From NCBI RefSeq assembly GCF_030272615.1, contig NC_081406.1, forward strand, positions 464,034,072 to 464,098,071: a DNA stretch of 64,000 nucleotides, written 5' to 3'. Both the position numbers and the translations under genes were made by a program. This document shows, in pieces, positions 1 through 10,443 of this stretch. This DNA is from Cryptomeria japonica (Eukaryota > Streptophyta > Pinopsida > Cupressales > Cupressaceae). A model generated the notes under the pieces. The model was not told the origin of the DNA and did no database searches. It saw only the letters and a program-made list of their open reading frames with translations. Numbering within the stretch: the first letter of the stretch is position 1; each line of letters starts with the position of its first letter.

Positions 1-60
1 ATACACTCCATATACTCCATCTGATAATGTTTTCTTTGATATTTTTCACATATGTACATA

Positions 61-75
61 CTCCCCCTTTGACAT
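61..75 (-). promoter_or_regulatory. Polypurine tract-like site of Element 1
   Basis: On the minus strand this reads TGTCAAAGGGGGAG, just downstream of the long ORF. Element 2 has the same motif about 150 bp before its LTR-adjacent purine tract. No LTR start (TGTTGG) is seen in the remaining 60 bases, so the tract that borders the 3' LTR probably lies just outside the window. Confidence 0.5.
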
Positions 76-153
76 TAATGCCAAAGACTGGTGAAAGAAT
101 AAAAGAATGAAAGAATACTATTAGTGTCACTTGAGCTTAGTCATCTTTAGGAT

Positions 154-3100
154 TTATGGGTATGCCTTTTGTAGCAACTGAAGATACATGTCCCATCCTA
201 ATTTGAAAGTATCAGATACTGATGCAAGTCCACTAAGAAAGTGGGAAAATGATTCCTTCTCATGGGTATCTACTAGTGTGGGTTTTACTAGCATATCTAT
301 GCATTCTTTCTTGTGAACACCCAATGAATCAAGTCTAGGTCTTACCAATCCTCTTAAATTTCTCGCTCTTCTTATTATTTTATCTACCTACTTCTCAAAA
401 GCAAAAACTTGGTTCTCCAAGGATAAAATTTGTCCATCAATAGATGTAGTTAGTGCAGTCAGTCCATCAAAAGAGTTAGCAATATTAGCCATTTTTTCAT
501 ATAACTCTTTCAATCTGCTATCTACATTGGTTGTAAGATTTCCCAAATTACAACATACTCTATAAATATTAAAACATTGTTTTAAGAAAATTTCAATGGG
601 AATAAACTTGTCTTCTATTTTCTTATTCCCACTTCCTATGAGTTAATCAAAAGCTGCTCTTTTAGCTACATAGAAATTGTCCAAAGCCTGTCGGTCTGCA
701 ATCTGTCTCAAAGATTGATAATTATTTGATATGTGCTCTGTTAAAGTATTGAGCTTACCAAAAGGGATTTCTTCATCCTCAATCTGATAGTCAGACATTA
801 TTATATGTAGTACAGAGACTGATTGATCAATTAACCCTTTGTCTACAGTTCCTTCCTTTAACAATTTATGAGTGGCCATCATCATTAATTCTGTTGGACT
901 TAACTCAGAGACTTATTTCTTCTCGACTTGAGAAGTGTCAATTGCCAAAACTCTTTTCGAGGAATTAGTTTTACCTGTCGGTATGGACTTAGTTGATTCT
1001 ACCTTGTCTATCTCAACCTATATTGCATAGGTGGCTTCACCATTTGGTGCACTATTGGTTACTGCTGGTGGAGTATCATCCATAGTGTTTCCAATGCCCT
1101 GTACATTCTCTTGCTCAAAATTGGTCTGTATCGATACAGACTATACACTCTCTTTAACTGCCAGTTGTGGTTGTATCAAAACTAGAGTTGAACTACCCAA
1201 AATAAACTTTCGTTTTGATTTGTCAGGAATGGTGGGGGATGTTGCCTTTGCAAATTCTTCTTGTGATGTGAGAAAGTCTGGGTTTTTTAGAAAGAATTTT
1301 GTCCATCCCTTACTTTTCTCATTTATCACCTAATTTACTCTTCCCATCATAAGGATTATCTACCAGTTTTTACTACTGAAAATTGTCCTACTAGCAGTAT
1401 CTATACATCTTTTATCTCTTCATTATTTATAGTACCACATTGTTCCAAAAGTGCAACTTCCTTGATTTCCCTATCCCTCTTGATAGCATCAAGTCTTCTA
1501 GGCTCAAGTTTATTATATAGGGATAAAGGTATCTCCTTCAAAATTTCAACCAAGGCTTTCTTATAGATGTCGATATATAGTAAAATAGCCTCTTCTAGCT
1601 CATTTTGCTCATTTTATTCAAAATCTTCATAATACTTTGATATATTATTTAATATTCCATCTTTTGTAACTTCATCAATAATTTTAGCATAGGTCATTGT
1701 TGTCTTACCAGTTTTAATATCATCACCCTTCTACTTTCTTCTTGTGGTTGTTGGTGTGACTGGTTTCCTCTTCTACACAAGCTTCCTTACTGGTGGCGGA
1801 GGTGCAGTAGGCTAAGCTACCTTTTTGACAAGTCTCCTCCTAGGTTCTTCCTTTTGTTGCTCTACTAGTGGTTTTACCACATTCTTCCTTTGCACCCTTC
1901 TGAAAGCCAGAGGTTCATTATCCTCAGGATCAGAATCAGAAGTGTTAGGGGAAATGTGAACTTGTGGCTTCTTCACTTCTTCAATAGCAACCTTTGCCGG
2001 TTTAACTACCTATTTAGATTTAGAGCCCAAGTGAGTGTCTATCTTATGTAGCACATCTTGTACATATGCAAACATCTTCTCTATTTTCTTCTATCTTCTC
2101 TTCTTGTTAAAACTTGTTTTTACTTCAAGAGCCTTCTCTCCTGTTGTACCAAAGTGTCATGTCTTATCATCTAATGGGGCATCTAACAACATCTTTTCAT
2201 AAAGCTCAAAAATGCTATCATCTACCTCATATCAAAGCTCACTAATCCATATTTTCCTAGGTTCAACTGCTTCCATGAGAGTTTCATCAGTTTTCACCAT
2301 GAAACATATGTCAATAGAATACTTCTCCACAATATTATTTGAAATTCTCTCCCTTTTGCTCATGTTTTCTTGAAAAGTCTTAAAATACCCCCAAAATTTC
2401 TCATCTATGCCAGTACGAAGACTGATGATAGCCATCTTGATTTTCATACATACTGGTATGTCATGAGCCCATTGCTTCTTTCCTAAACCGGGTAGCTCAT
2501 TTAGAAAGTAAAGCATTAAACAAACAATTAAGTTACCATAGCTGAAGGTGCTTTTCTTGGTTCCTTTGATCTTACTAAGGTTTAGCATCCATTTGCATTA
2601 GTCATACTTCACATTATTCCTTAACATCTGATATACGGTGCAAACTTTATGTCCGTGTCGGTTATTGTGCTTATCTTCATTAATCTGCTATCGGATGTAG
2701 CACCAATGAGTTTTTTGACCTCTGTGTTGGAAATTTTCTTACCAGGTTCTTGTCCGACCTTGGGTAAGCTGGTGATAGCCTAAATAGCCTCTTTTTTTAT
2801 CATGTAGGGTGTATCTAACTAAATGAATTTGTTGTGAACCCTTCTCAGAATGTATCTGATCACCTCATCCTTGAATTCTAGTATGTACAGAATACCGGTT
2901 AACCCTAGATCCTCAATCGCCTTGAATTCTGGTTTGATCTTTCTAGTGTCTCCCAATATCATTGATTGATACATGCTTTTAATGTCTTTGGTGCCCAAAT
3001 CCTCAAGAGTGCAGTGAATGTTTTCCCTCACATCTTTAACATACATTACTCCGTCAGGATCCTTAGAAAATGCTCTTGTAGAGTCTTCCTTCTTGGCAAT

Positions 3101-3196
3101 TTTGGGAACCTCCTTAAAGACTGGCCTTAACCTATCCTTGACTTTGACAATGGTGGGATTTGAAATAAAAGTGGGTACTGATGATCTAGATGCCAT
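154..3196 (-). pseudogene. Long ORF of unknown function in Element 1 (occupies the pol position)
   Basis: An ATG at the right end opens a reading frame beginning MASRSSVPTF that can be followed for roughly 1000 codons to a TAA beside the purine tract. It is interrupted by many single stops and needs at least two frameshifts (one near 2600-2800, one between about 1330 and 2200). The N-terminal third is hydrophilic-globular. The middle is rich in Lys, Pro and Glu (PTAPPP, EEPRRRLVKK). The C-terminal third is helical and probably coiled. I see no protease, polymerase, RNase H or integrase motif, and I do not recognise the family. A captured host gene or a retroelement-specific accessory protein are both possible. 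A spacer of about 365 bp separates it from the gag-like ORF. Confidence 0.5.
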
Positions 3197-3562
3197 GTGA
3201 GAAAATACTTGAGAGTGAATGCTGGTGGATGATTGAGTGTTTCAAATAATTTATCAAAATCCTTTCTCAATGCTTTGCTCACTCTTAATTCACCTTAACT
3301 TCACTCTGAATGCTTGAATTATCGGTGAGTGAAAATGAATTTACTTACCCTCTTTTATCAGCAAGTAAAAACCCTAACTTTCTATAATTAATGCTTCACC
3401 AACAACCCTACAGATGTCAGTTTCACAGTTGTGTGTCGGGGTAATCTTCATCTATGATGAACACATTTCTGCATATCTCTTTCTAGATCTCCTTAGATCT
3501 CTTTTGGGGCAATATGCAAAATTTATCAGTGACTTTGCCAACCCCTAAGGCTTATTCCTTAG

Positions 3563-4696
3563 TTACCAGTGGAATTTCCTCTCCGGTGGAGGAATACCCC
3601 GTTCTACCAGTAGATTTACCGGTATAGATCCATCTCCACTTTGTTCTTTAGATTTTCTAACCCATCTCTTGGTTTGATCTTGATGTATTTCATCTACCTT
3701 TTTCTTTTCTTTCTCATTATTATCTGGTTGAGTCTTTCTTCTGCAATACTTATTAATATGGCCTATTTTGTTACATGCATAGCATATAACATTGTTCTTC
3801 TGAATTGCTTTGACATATCTGATATTACTATTTCTTAACCTACAATGATTAGCGAAATGTCCAAAATTTCCACATGCATGACATTTAATATTCATTCTAC
3901 AATCTTTTGATCTATGGCCATATTTCTTGTAGTTTGTGCATTGACCGGGAACATAATTGTAGTTTTGATTTGCCTTATTTCTACATTGTTTAGCTATATG
4001 CCCAAATTTATTGCAAAAAAAATATCTACCATTTAATTTATAAACATTATATTGCCTTACCAGTTTCCTCTATTTTGATGAGTTCTGCATACCGGTTGTC
4101 AGATCCTCATTAGAAGTACCAGAGCTTTCACCTTGTACAAATCTAAGTCCTCTAAAATCATCAATCTATCTTTGTCTTTTTAGCAAGTCATCCAACTGTG
4201 CAGCACTAATCCTAAACTTTTCTTTATACTCACTTGCAGTAGTTAGATCATCTCTTAGAGTAGTTACTTATCTTTCAAGTTCTTTTTTATTATTTTGGGA
4301 GTGTGCCAAATCAATCCTCAATAGATTATTCTCATGAGTCAATCTTTCACATTCATCAAACTTTTTCTTTAGAGATAAAACAAGATTATCTTCCTTCTTC
4401 TTTATGTCCTCAATTTTTTTTGATAGCCTCATGGTCACATCTTGCATTTCATTCTTCATGAGAATGTTTGCTTGACTTAGTTTCTGACATTGTTCCTTAA
4501 GAGCATTCTTCTCCTCATCATTTGATTGTTGTAGAAGTTCTTTTCTCTTGTCTTGAGCAGATGATAACCTCTCTTGCAGGATAAGAATGAATTCATTTGC
4601 AGAATTCAATTCTTCTTGCAATTTCAAGTTCTTCATCCTTTCTGCATCATAATCCTCAATAGCCATCTCAAGTTGCTTCTCCATAGCCATGCTCAA
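3563..4696 (-). pseudogene. Gag-like ORF with N-terminal coiled coil and four tandem zinc knuckles
   Basis: The ORF starts about 55 bp after the primer binding site. Residues 1-140 form a strongly charged, heptad-like coiled coil (MAMEKQLEMAIEDYDAERM and onward). In the same frame, after three in-frame stops, come four CCHC-type zinc knuckles. The first two are damaged: the first Cys of one and the second Cys of the next read as Tyr. The last two are intact (CHACGNFGHFANHC and CYACNKIGHINKYC). A basic tail follows. Zinc knuckles bind nucleic acid in retroelement Gag, and the coiled coil may stand in for the usual Gag oligomerisation domain. The usual Copia Gag (UBN2-like) domain is not seen. 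Confidence 0.65.
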
Positions 4697-4750
4697 AGAT
4701 TCCAGTTTTAGGATCTTCCTCTAGTTGTTAAAATTTTTCCAAGGTACCAA

Positions 4751-4762
4751 GATCCGATACCA
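4751..4762 (-). promoter_or_regulatory. Primer binding site of Element 1
   Basis: The minus strand reads TGGTATCGGATC two bases inside the LTR. This is the Met-tRNA type site (TGGTATCAGAGC) with changes, in the position where minus-strand DNA synthesis is primed. Confidence 0.75.
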
Positions 4763-4764
4763 AT

Positions 4765-5670
4765 TGTTGGGATTTGAGAACACTGAGAGGGGGGGTGAAT
4801 CAGTGTTCTGCTGAAATCACCAATCTTTAACTTTCTAAACCATGCATGTATGTACCGGTAAACAAATAAGAATATAACAAGAATAAAATAAAGCATCCAC
4901 ATAAATAACACTATAACACATAGAATTTATACGTGGAAAACCTCAATGAGGAAAAACCACAGTGGGATTTGTTACCCACAATATCAGTTCACTAGCCATA
5001 TGAAAAGATATTACATAAAATAGGGGCCTGCACTTACAGGAAGACACACTGCCTAGAGCATACTTCTCATCACTAAAGAGCCTCACTGACTACAAGCTTT
5101 CTGCCATGGTAAATTAATGAAAATGAACTCAAGAATGCATCTGCTATGCCAAATAGAGTTTCAGTTTTGGTTTTGCTTTGTACCGGTTCACAAACTTGAA
5201 CTATTACCGGTATTACTTATCCTCCAGGAATGTTGTAGATCATTGCATGATATAATGTTCACATACAAAAATTATCTCCATACATATATTTCACATCTCA
5301 CAGTTCTGCTATACCTATATATGTCTATCTCTATTACATTACCATTAGCTCATCATGTTTTAAATTGACCTAGTTGACTGACTTATATACCTATTACACA
5401 TCATATTTGTTATTTAGGCTTATAATGTATTTACAAAAGATAATCAATGTTAGCCTCGACAATAAATATGAAATGATTTATTAAATAAATCTTCCTTGAT
5501 GTTGGCTTGCTTGAAGTATTGATGCTAGTGTCGGTGCCAGTGTAGGCTTGAATTCTTCCAATGCCGGTATCTGTCGGTATATGCCTCCTAGTGTGGGTTT
5601 GTGACTTCCATCAAATCTTGTTTCCATCAATGATTAAAAAAATGAATCCAATGAGTATCAATTGCCAACG
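4765..5670 (-). repeat. 5' LTR of Element 1 (906 bp)
   Basis: On the plus strand the repeat opens with TGTTGG beside the primer site and closes with CCAACG, where CCAACA is expected, so one terminal base has changed. The flanking GTATT at 5671-5675 would be the target duplication, but its partner is outside the window. It has the GAGGGGGGGTGAATCA stretch and the AAACCACAGTGGGAT stretch that also occur in the other Copia LTRs here. Confidence 0.7.
4931..4970 (-). promoter_or_regulatory. Conserved hairpin motif in Copia LTR
   Basis: On the minus strand, CACTGTGGTTTTTCC is followed by a small CCTC-ATT-GAGG hairpin and GGTTTTCCACGT. The same arrangement with different stem bases occurs at 6176-6215, 12321-12360 and 59713-59750. 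It lies downstream of where transcription should start and may be an RNA-level signal. Confidence 0.5.
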
Positions 5671-5985
5671 GTATTCCCATTATTAAAGGTGTGTCGAGAC
5701 ATTCTGGCTACTGGAAAAAAAAAGAAATTACCCTCTTATTTTTTTCATTTTAAGATGCTTGTGGCATCATTCGCATGCGCTCATGATAGCATGGAAGAGA
5801 CCCTTGTCATCTCATTCATAACATCCTTATGTGCTAGGAATGAATCTCTCTTCCTCAACATGCTACAAAAATAGGATCATCAAGGTGTTTGTCTATTATA
5901 GCATCGACACAAACGTCCATCGCCAACAAGCTCTTTATATATGCCTTGCATTTGTCGCATATATTTGGTACAAATTGTGAGTACA
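5671..5985. other. Spacer between Elements 1 and 2; old target DNA
   Basis: This stretch and the sequence after 13650 were contiguous before Element 2 inserted. Short open stretches exist, but no protein family was recognised. Confidence 0.4.
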
Positions 5986-5990
5986 ACTTG

Positions 5991-7501
5991 TGATAGTTCT
6001 GATACTAAATATGATTAGTACAGATGCCAAGCTAACAGTATGAGAGGGGGGGTGAATCATTCAAACTTAATCTTCAATAAAAACAATAGATTCAACCTTG
6101 GTAACCTTATCAGAAAAACAGTAATGCATGCAGACCCATAAATAGATAAGATCACCAACATATAACACCAGATTTAACATGGAAACCCAAATAGGGAAAA
6201 ACCACTATGGGATTTCGGACCCACTAAGAAATATACTCTTCTAGAGTATGCTCGGTTAAAAGCAAATCCTATTAAAGACTACAAACACATTGCTAGATGT
6301 GACCCGGTTAAGGGATTTCCCTCAGATCTGTTTGGATCTTCACCTTGTTAGAAGTGACCTTGTTAAAGGATTTCAAACACTCAATAAGAATGTCACCTTG
6401 CTAGAGGATTTTACAAATAAGACTATTAAGTCCACTCGGTTAAGATATTTTCTGCTACTTCTCAAAATAACAGTAATAAAAAAATGTCTGCAACTTCACA
6501 ACTAAAAATGTTGAAGCAGATTCTTATTTTCTCAATACAATCAATTCATAGGACTTATCTTGTCCCTCTGCTAGGCTCTATGCTCTGTTATCAAAATAGG
6601 TCTTCAAGCTTCTGTGCTCAGTAATCACTATGTAGCATCCCTATGCATACACTTGCCTGCATACATTGTTTATCAACAGTTTCCTATTTATAAACAATCT
6701 TCCAACCGCTTAATCTCCTTGATCACATTTCCCATGATCAATCATAGCCATCAAATCTTCAATCATGTCCAGGTTCAGTGTATCCTTCGATCTAAAAATG
6801 TTTTACCCTACCTTGGAACTTGCATTTTCACCTTGTAACTTGTGTTAGGGTATTGCGGTTCAATCTGAGCTGTAGATCTTCCTGCCGATCTTTCTTTACC
6901 ATAGATTCTTTAACAATCTTCATACATGGCTTACCAATAATTTAATCCTCTCCAGCTCATCATCTTCCTTCATTAAATATCACATCTAAACATTTAATGC
7001 ATTCTATTATAGCTCGGTTGTAACTCGGTAAATACTAAACTTTACTCGGTAGACATGCTGCCTTCATTAACCGATAGCGATAACCTTAGGGTTTACCGAC
7101 TAGGTTCTTTGCTCGGTAACATAGTATAGTATTAACCTTTCAAACAATAGCATATGTAGGATATCAAAACAATCTAAACATCATGATCTCATCATTGTCT
7201 AACTCGGTAATAGTTGCCCATTGAATAACTTATCCCCTTATTCATTATATTCTTTTTGTGTCTTTTACCAACATCTTTATAGTCATCAAATCATACTTCT
7301 TAAGATATGGCAACATCATACTGAATTAGAAAATCAATTTCTTGACATCAATGACAAAATAATAATATTAAGACAGTAATCATCCTTAATCAGTTATATC
7401 CATAGTCATCAACAACATTCTCAATATCCTTATTGAAATGCCAACAATCTCTCATTGTAATTGGAATGCCAACCTTCTTCTTGTCTATTATAATGCCAAC
7501 A
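5991..7501 (-). repeat. 3' LTR of Element 2 (1511 bp)
   Basis: It opens with TGATAG and closes with CCAACA on the plus strand, and the ACTTG target duplication ends immediately to its left. It carries the conserved GGGAAAAACCAC block and repeated ACTCGGTA-type words, which its partner copy shares. Confidence 0.95.
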
Positions 7502-7514
7502 ATCTCCCCCTTTG
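7502..7514 (-). promoter_or_regulatory. Polypurine tract of Element 2
   Basis: The minus strand reads CCAAAGGGGGAGAT directly against the LTR start TGTTGG, the expected place for plus-strand DNA priming. A second tract, TGTCAAAGGGGGAG, lies about 150 bp upstream at 7647-7660. Confidence 0.85.
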
Positions 7515-7895
7515 GCATTGATGGCAAAACCAATTGATTTGACTTTATTGATTCGGATTCAGATTGTTGTGAAATTCTGAAATACTCTCCCTCTATCATT
7601 AGTCTTCTCCCTGGTTCTGAAATTTAGTCTTCTCCTTCGGTCAGTAAACTTCTCCCCCTTTGACAGTAATGCCAAAAATGTAAAGAACTAAAAACATAAT
7701 TTCTTCCTCTGAGAAGTGAATTCCATGTTGTTATGTATCAATTCAGTCTCGGTCAGAGCATTTTGTCTTCAATTCCTATTCCTTGTTTAATGTTTCCTTC
7801 ACACCTTTAGAAAACCTCCTAAAGTGTGTAAATCAGCATCAACTCCTAAAAGATATTCTGTAGAGTCATCAAATTGATGCTTTCACCGAACTCGG
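7515..7895 (-). other. 3' untranslated region of Element 2
   Basis: Non-coding sequence between the end of the RNase H frame and the polypurine tract. It contains the second GGGGGAG tract at 7647-7660. No ORF was recognised. Confidence 0.6.
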
Positions 7896-8720
7896 TCAGT
7901 CAATGGAAGATAGGGGTAGGACCCCTAACTGACTTTTGAGATACTCAAAAGTGTCCTTTGGCAGTGGCTTGGTGAAGATGTCTGCAATTTGTTCCTTTGT
8001 GCTAACATACTCCAAAACCACTTTCTTCTCTTGAACTTCTTCTGTAAGATAATGATATTTGATAGAGATGTGCTTTGTCTTAGAGTGCATAACAGGATTC
8101 TTTGAAATGTTAATGGCACTAGTGTTATCACAAAATATAGTTACTAGCTCGGTAACTTGCTCGTTTATACCTTCCAATAGTTGTTTGATCCATGCTATAT
8201 TGGTGCAATTCAGTGTTGCAGCAACATATTCAACTTCTGTTGTTGACTGAGAAACACATCCTTGTTTCTTGCTAAGCCAACTCACTAGTCTTTCTCCTAA
8301 AAAGAAAGCTCCTCCACTTGTGCTTTTCCTATCATCAATGTTGCCTGCCCAATCAGCATCAGTATAAACTTTTAAATCAAAAAAATTTCCTTTCCGATAT
8401 ACTAAACCATAATCTTCAGTGCCTTTTAAGTATTTGAAAATTCTTTTGATTGTCATCATGTGTGTTTCCTTAGGATCTGCAGAAAATCTTGCAACAATAC
8501 CTACTGCATGTACTATATCTGGCCTGCTGTGAACAACATATTGCAACTTTCCAATCATAGATCGGTAAAGTGTCTCATCAACAGATGCAGATTCATCATT
8601 CTTTGATAGTTTATAGTTGGTAGTCATAGGAGTACTTACTGGTTTTGAATCCTCTATTCCAAATTTCTTCAAGATTTCCTTTATGTACTTGGATTGGGTA
8701 ATGAAAATCTCATCTTTCAT
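7896..8720 (-). pseudogene. Copia RNase H domain and end of reverse transcriptase (Element 2)
   Basis: The uninterrupted 274-codon 3' end of the polyprotein removes the RNA strand during reverse transcription. The sequence shows the conserved palm-to-connection segment (RPDIVHAVGIVARF), then RNase H with its acidic residues in YTDADWAG, STTEVEYVAA and FCDNTSAI, and the late motif KHISIKYHYL. The terminal ADIFTKPLPK is typical of Copia. This is the best-preserved part of the element. It lies one frame away from the RT segment upstream, so it cannot be translated as part of the polyprotein in this copy. Confidence 0.93.
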
Positions 8721-9480
8721 TTGCAGTATCTACAGACCTATAAAATATTTTCTCATTGATTAATGATATCTCAAATTCTTTACTCATTTCATTTCCAAAG
8801 TTCTTGCATAGAGAGTCATTTCCACTAAAGATAATATCATCAACAAATATGGCTGAGATCAGTATTCCATTTTCATCATTCTTCATGTACATATTGTTGT
8901 TTTCACTTGTTCTTATAAGACCAATTTTGATCAAATATGAGTGCAATCTCTCATACCATGCTCTAGGTGCTTGTTTTAGACCATATAAAGCTTTGTTCAA
9001 TTTACATACCTGATCATTATTTTCTCCTTCAACAAATCCTTCAGGTTGTTCAATGAAAACTTCTTCTTCCAATATACCATTCAGAAATGTAGATTTGACA
9101 TCCATTTGATATACCTTGAAATTCTTGTAAGGAGCATATGCCAACAATGTTCTTACTTCGTCAAGTCATGCCACAGGTGCAAAAGTCTCACCATAATCAA
9201 TTCCTTCTTCTTGGGCATAACCTTTGCAAACTAGTCTTTCTTTATTCCAAATGACCTCACCTTTTTCATTTAGCTTGTTTCTAAAGATCCACTTTGTACC
9301 AATTACATTTTTTCCCTTTGGTCTTGGGACTAGTGTCCATGTGTCATTCTTCTTGATTTGATCAATCTCTTTTGTCATAGCATTTATCCAATCATCACTG
9401 TTAAATGCCTCTTTCACTATTCTCGATTCAAATTCAGATATTAGACATGTGTTCTGTCTCAGTCTGTTTCTTGTCATCAC
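8710..9480 (-). pseudogene. Copia reverse transcriptase (Element 2), broken
   Basis: RNA-dependent DNA polymerase of the element. Visible landmarks in order: the entry motif NDTWTLVPRPKGKNVIGTKW, KGYAQEEGIDYGETFAPVA, the first catalytic Asp in VYQMDVKSTFLNG, LYGLKQAPRAW, and the catalytic pair in FVDDIIF (more often YVDD). An in-frame TGA follows FAPVA where Arg (CGA) is expected. Near 8730-8750 a small deletion shifts the frame after EKIFY, so the following QMKDEIF continues in the RNase H frame. A TAG where Gln is expected sits just beyond it. Confidence 0.93.
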
Positions 9481-9504
9481 TGGATCATTCTTATCCCCTA
9501 TAAT

Positions 9505-10434
9505 CTAACTTGGTGCATGATTCCTTCTGACATACTTGGCTAATACATGCTCAGTAGGCTCTATATCATCTTCACTCGTTAACTCGATATTCTCTTCATT
9601 TTCTTCAGTAGTCTTCTCGATAGGACTTCTCGGTTGAACATAGACAAGTCCTTCATAATCTTCTGGTTCTTTGGAGTTTCCTTCATCATTTCTTTCTTCA
9701 AATTCATCAATTTTCACATTTGCACTTTCTACTATTTTGTTAGATGATTTGATCAGACATTTAAATGCTTTGCTTCTAGAAGAATAACCTAGAAATGTTC
9801 CTTCTTCACTTTTCTGATCAAACTTACCATTTCTATCATCTTTGTGAACATAGCATCTACTCCCAAAGGTTTTAAAATAACTTACATTAGGTTTCTTGTC
9901 ATACCAGATTTCATAAGGTGTCTTCAAAGTTCCTTTCTTCAGTTGTACTTGGTTCAGGGTGCAAACTGTTGTGCTTATTGCTTCTCTCCAAAATGTTTGT
10001 GGAACTTTCTTTTAAATCATCAAGGTTCTGGCACAATCCACAATAGTTTTGTTCCTTCTCTTAGCTATCCCATTCTACTGTGGAGTTCTCAGTGTAGAGA
10101 CTTGTCTTTTTATACCATGATCATTGTAAAATAAGTTGAACTCATCAAAAGTAAACTCTCCTCCTCTATCTAATCTGAGACATTTCAGTTGTCTTCCTAT
10201 TTCATTTTCAACTCTAGCCTTGTACCATTTAAACATTTGAAAAGCTTCATATTTTTCTTTTAAAAACATTACTGACATCATCCTTGAGTAATCATCCACA
10301 AATAATATGAGATAATTATCACCATAATAACTCTGAACTTTCATAGGACCACAGAGATCAGTATGCACAAGATCTAAAATTCCCTTTGAAGTGTAGGACT
10401 TACTTGTAAAGCTTGATCTTGTCATCTTACCCAT
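9505..10434 (-). pseudogene. Copia integrase (Element 2), with stops and lost catalytic Glu
   Basis: The integrase inserts the cDNA copy into the genome. The core starts with LVHTDLCGPM (first Asp), followed by FVDDYSR and LRLDRGGEF (second Asp). The third acidic residue should be Glu in the NGVAERRN-type motif, but here it reads NGIAKRRN, a G-to-A change giving Lys. Stops interrupt TPQ-NG (TAG for Gln) and the following LMI-KKVPQTF stretch. The C-terminal part includes TPYEIWYDKKPNV and SRCYVHKDDRNGKFD. A TAG separates it from the RT frame near 9490. The zinc-binding N-terminus is at the 3' end of the gag-protease frame. Confidence 0.92.
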
Positions 10435-10443
10435 CTAGCATCC

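Larger units (their letters stand above)
1..5670 (-). mobile_element. Element 1: partial non-autonomous Copia-type LTR retrotransposon
   Basis: Read on the minus strand this is the 5' LTR, a Met-type primer binding site, a gag-like ORF with coiled coil and zinc knuckles, a long second ORF and a purine tract at the window edge. The 3' LTR lies outside the window. No aspartic protease, integrase, reverse transcriptase or RNase H motif is visible between the LTR and the window edge, so the element would depend on another element for copying. The superfamily call rests on the primer site, the TGTTGG-type LTR ends and the GGGGGAG purine tract shared with the true Copia element next door. Both ORFs carry stops and frameshifts. 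Confidence 0.75.

Noticed and set aside
5662-5985. Possible PPR or other host gene exon in the spacer left of Element 2
   Set aside because: Joining it to the sequence after 13650 across the target site gave no sustained frame or repeat motif.
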